This document shows, one piece after another, positions 11,675 to 11,928 of a stretch of 11,928 bases of DNA. Under the pieces are notes generated by a model. It was not told where the DNA came from. It saw only the letters and a program-made list of their open reading frames with translations, and searched no databases. Position numbers and translations under genes: made by a program. How positions within the stretch are numbered: the stretch's first letter is position 1; each line of letters starts with the position of its first letter. The stretch is taken from NCBI GenBank assembly GCA_035542755.1, contig DATKKU010000025.1:1-11928 (forward strand), read 5' to 3'. Source of the stretch: RYN-425 sp035542755 (lineage in GTDB: Bacteria > Patescibacteriota > Saccharimonadia > Saccharimonadales > UBA10212).

Positions 11675-11928
11675 GACTGCTTTTTTGGCATAAACTTCAG
11701 ACTGGCGGAGTTGATGCAAAACCGCTGACCAGTCGGCTGGTTTTTAGCGTCATCAAAGAGATGGCCAAGGTGGCTACCACAAACAGCGCACAGCACTTCC
11801 ACGCGGTGCATGCCAAGGCTGTCGTCTGGCACAAGTTTTACGGAGCCGGTGCTGGCTACATCATAAAAGCTCGGCCAGCCACTGCCAGAATCAAACTTCG
11901 TCTTGCTGGAAAACAGCTCGTTGCCGCA
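11671..11928 (-). CDS. msrB: Peptide methionine-(R)-S-oxide reductase MsrB (partial, C-terminal 85 aa)
   Basis: The gene runs off the right edge; the last 85 codons and TAA (11673-11671) are present. The fragment begins at CGNELFSSKTKFDSGSGWPSF, the MsrB core, starting at what is normally the second Cys of the first zinc CxxC pair. It continues with VLCAVCGSHLGHLFDD (second zinc CxxC plus the SHLGH substrate-site stretch) and PTGQRFCINSASLKF, where the Cys before INS is the catalytic residue. MsrB reduces the R form of methionine sulfoxide in proteins, using thioredoxin. The zinc-binding and active-site residues that can be seen are all canonical. A fusion to MsrA upstream cannot be judged. 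Its stop codon overlaps that of the convergent beta-helix gene in the tetranucleotide TTAA (11671-11674), and there is no terminator between them. Confidence 0.95.
   Translation of the reverse strand, partial: CGNELFSSKTKFDSGSGWPSFYDVASTGSVKLVPDDSLGMHRVEVLCAVCGSHLGHLFDDAKNQPTGQRFCINSASLKFMPKKQS

Noticed and set aside
1..11928. Recoding of UGA as glycine, as in some CPR lineages
   Set aside because: dnaG and the mmcQ-like gene end in TGA at the expected protein lengths and no conserved gene contains an in-frame TGA, so the standard bacterial code fits.
1..11928. Mobile element, CRISPR array, toxin-antitoxin pair or defence island
   Set aside because: No transposase, integrase, repeat-spacer pattern, terminal repeats or typical defence domains are seen; the region reads as a housekeeping segment plus one surface protein.

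Overview
The window looks like a chromosomal segment of a streamlined bacterium, most likely a Patescibacteria/CPR member and plausibly Saccharibacteria-like. The evidence is: compact spacing; small proteins without clear relatives; dnaG followed directly by rpoD, with no rpsU in front of dnaG; a second rpoD-like sigma factor immediately downstream; a primase without zinc ligands; and a very regular leaderless promoter layout. TAA, TAG and TGA all end genes here, so UGA is a stop. That argues against the Gracilibacteria/Absconditabacteria code. The taxonomic call is inference.

Layout. The left two thirds is almost entirely on the minus strand. From 8039 leftwards it runs: dnaG primase, rpoD, a second sigma-70 protein with a C-terminal extension, a P-loop nucleotide kinase-like protein, a small two-helix membrane protein, a histidine phosphatase, a DUF218-like protein, an unrecognised 182-residue protein, and the 5' end of polA, which is cut by the window edge. 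To the right, from 8107, are a plus-strand single-span membrane protein, a minus-strand MmcQ/YjbR protein, and a large plus-strand secreted beta-helix surface protein with a C-terminal membrane anchor. The 3' end of a methionine sulfoxide reductase msrB on the minus strand is cut by the right edge. No mobile element, CRISPR array, tRNA or rRNA is visible, and no gap without a gene exceeds about 130 bases.

Expression logic. Seven genes (polA, the 182-aa gene, the kinase, the second sigma gene, dnaG, the membrane protein at 8107, mmcQ) have a -10-like hexamer ending 6 to 8 bases before the ATG and no Shine-Dalgarno sequence. Transcription would then start at or next to the start codon. Four genes (the DUF218-like gene, the small membrane gene, rpoD and the beta-helix gene) have clear Shine-Dalgarno sequences instead. 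The layout decides two starts: 8107 for the membrane protein and 9010 for mmcQ.

Points most worth a second look: DnaG has lost all four zinc ligands of its N-terminal zinc ribbon while keeping its TOPRIM catalytic residues. The second sigma gene carries a terminator-shaped hairpin inside its first 40 codons. The second sigma protein differs from RpoD in region 2.4/3.0 and has a tail of about 100 residues. Convergent genes overlap at their stop codons.
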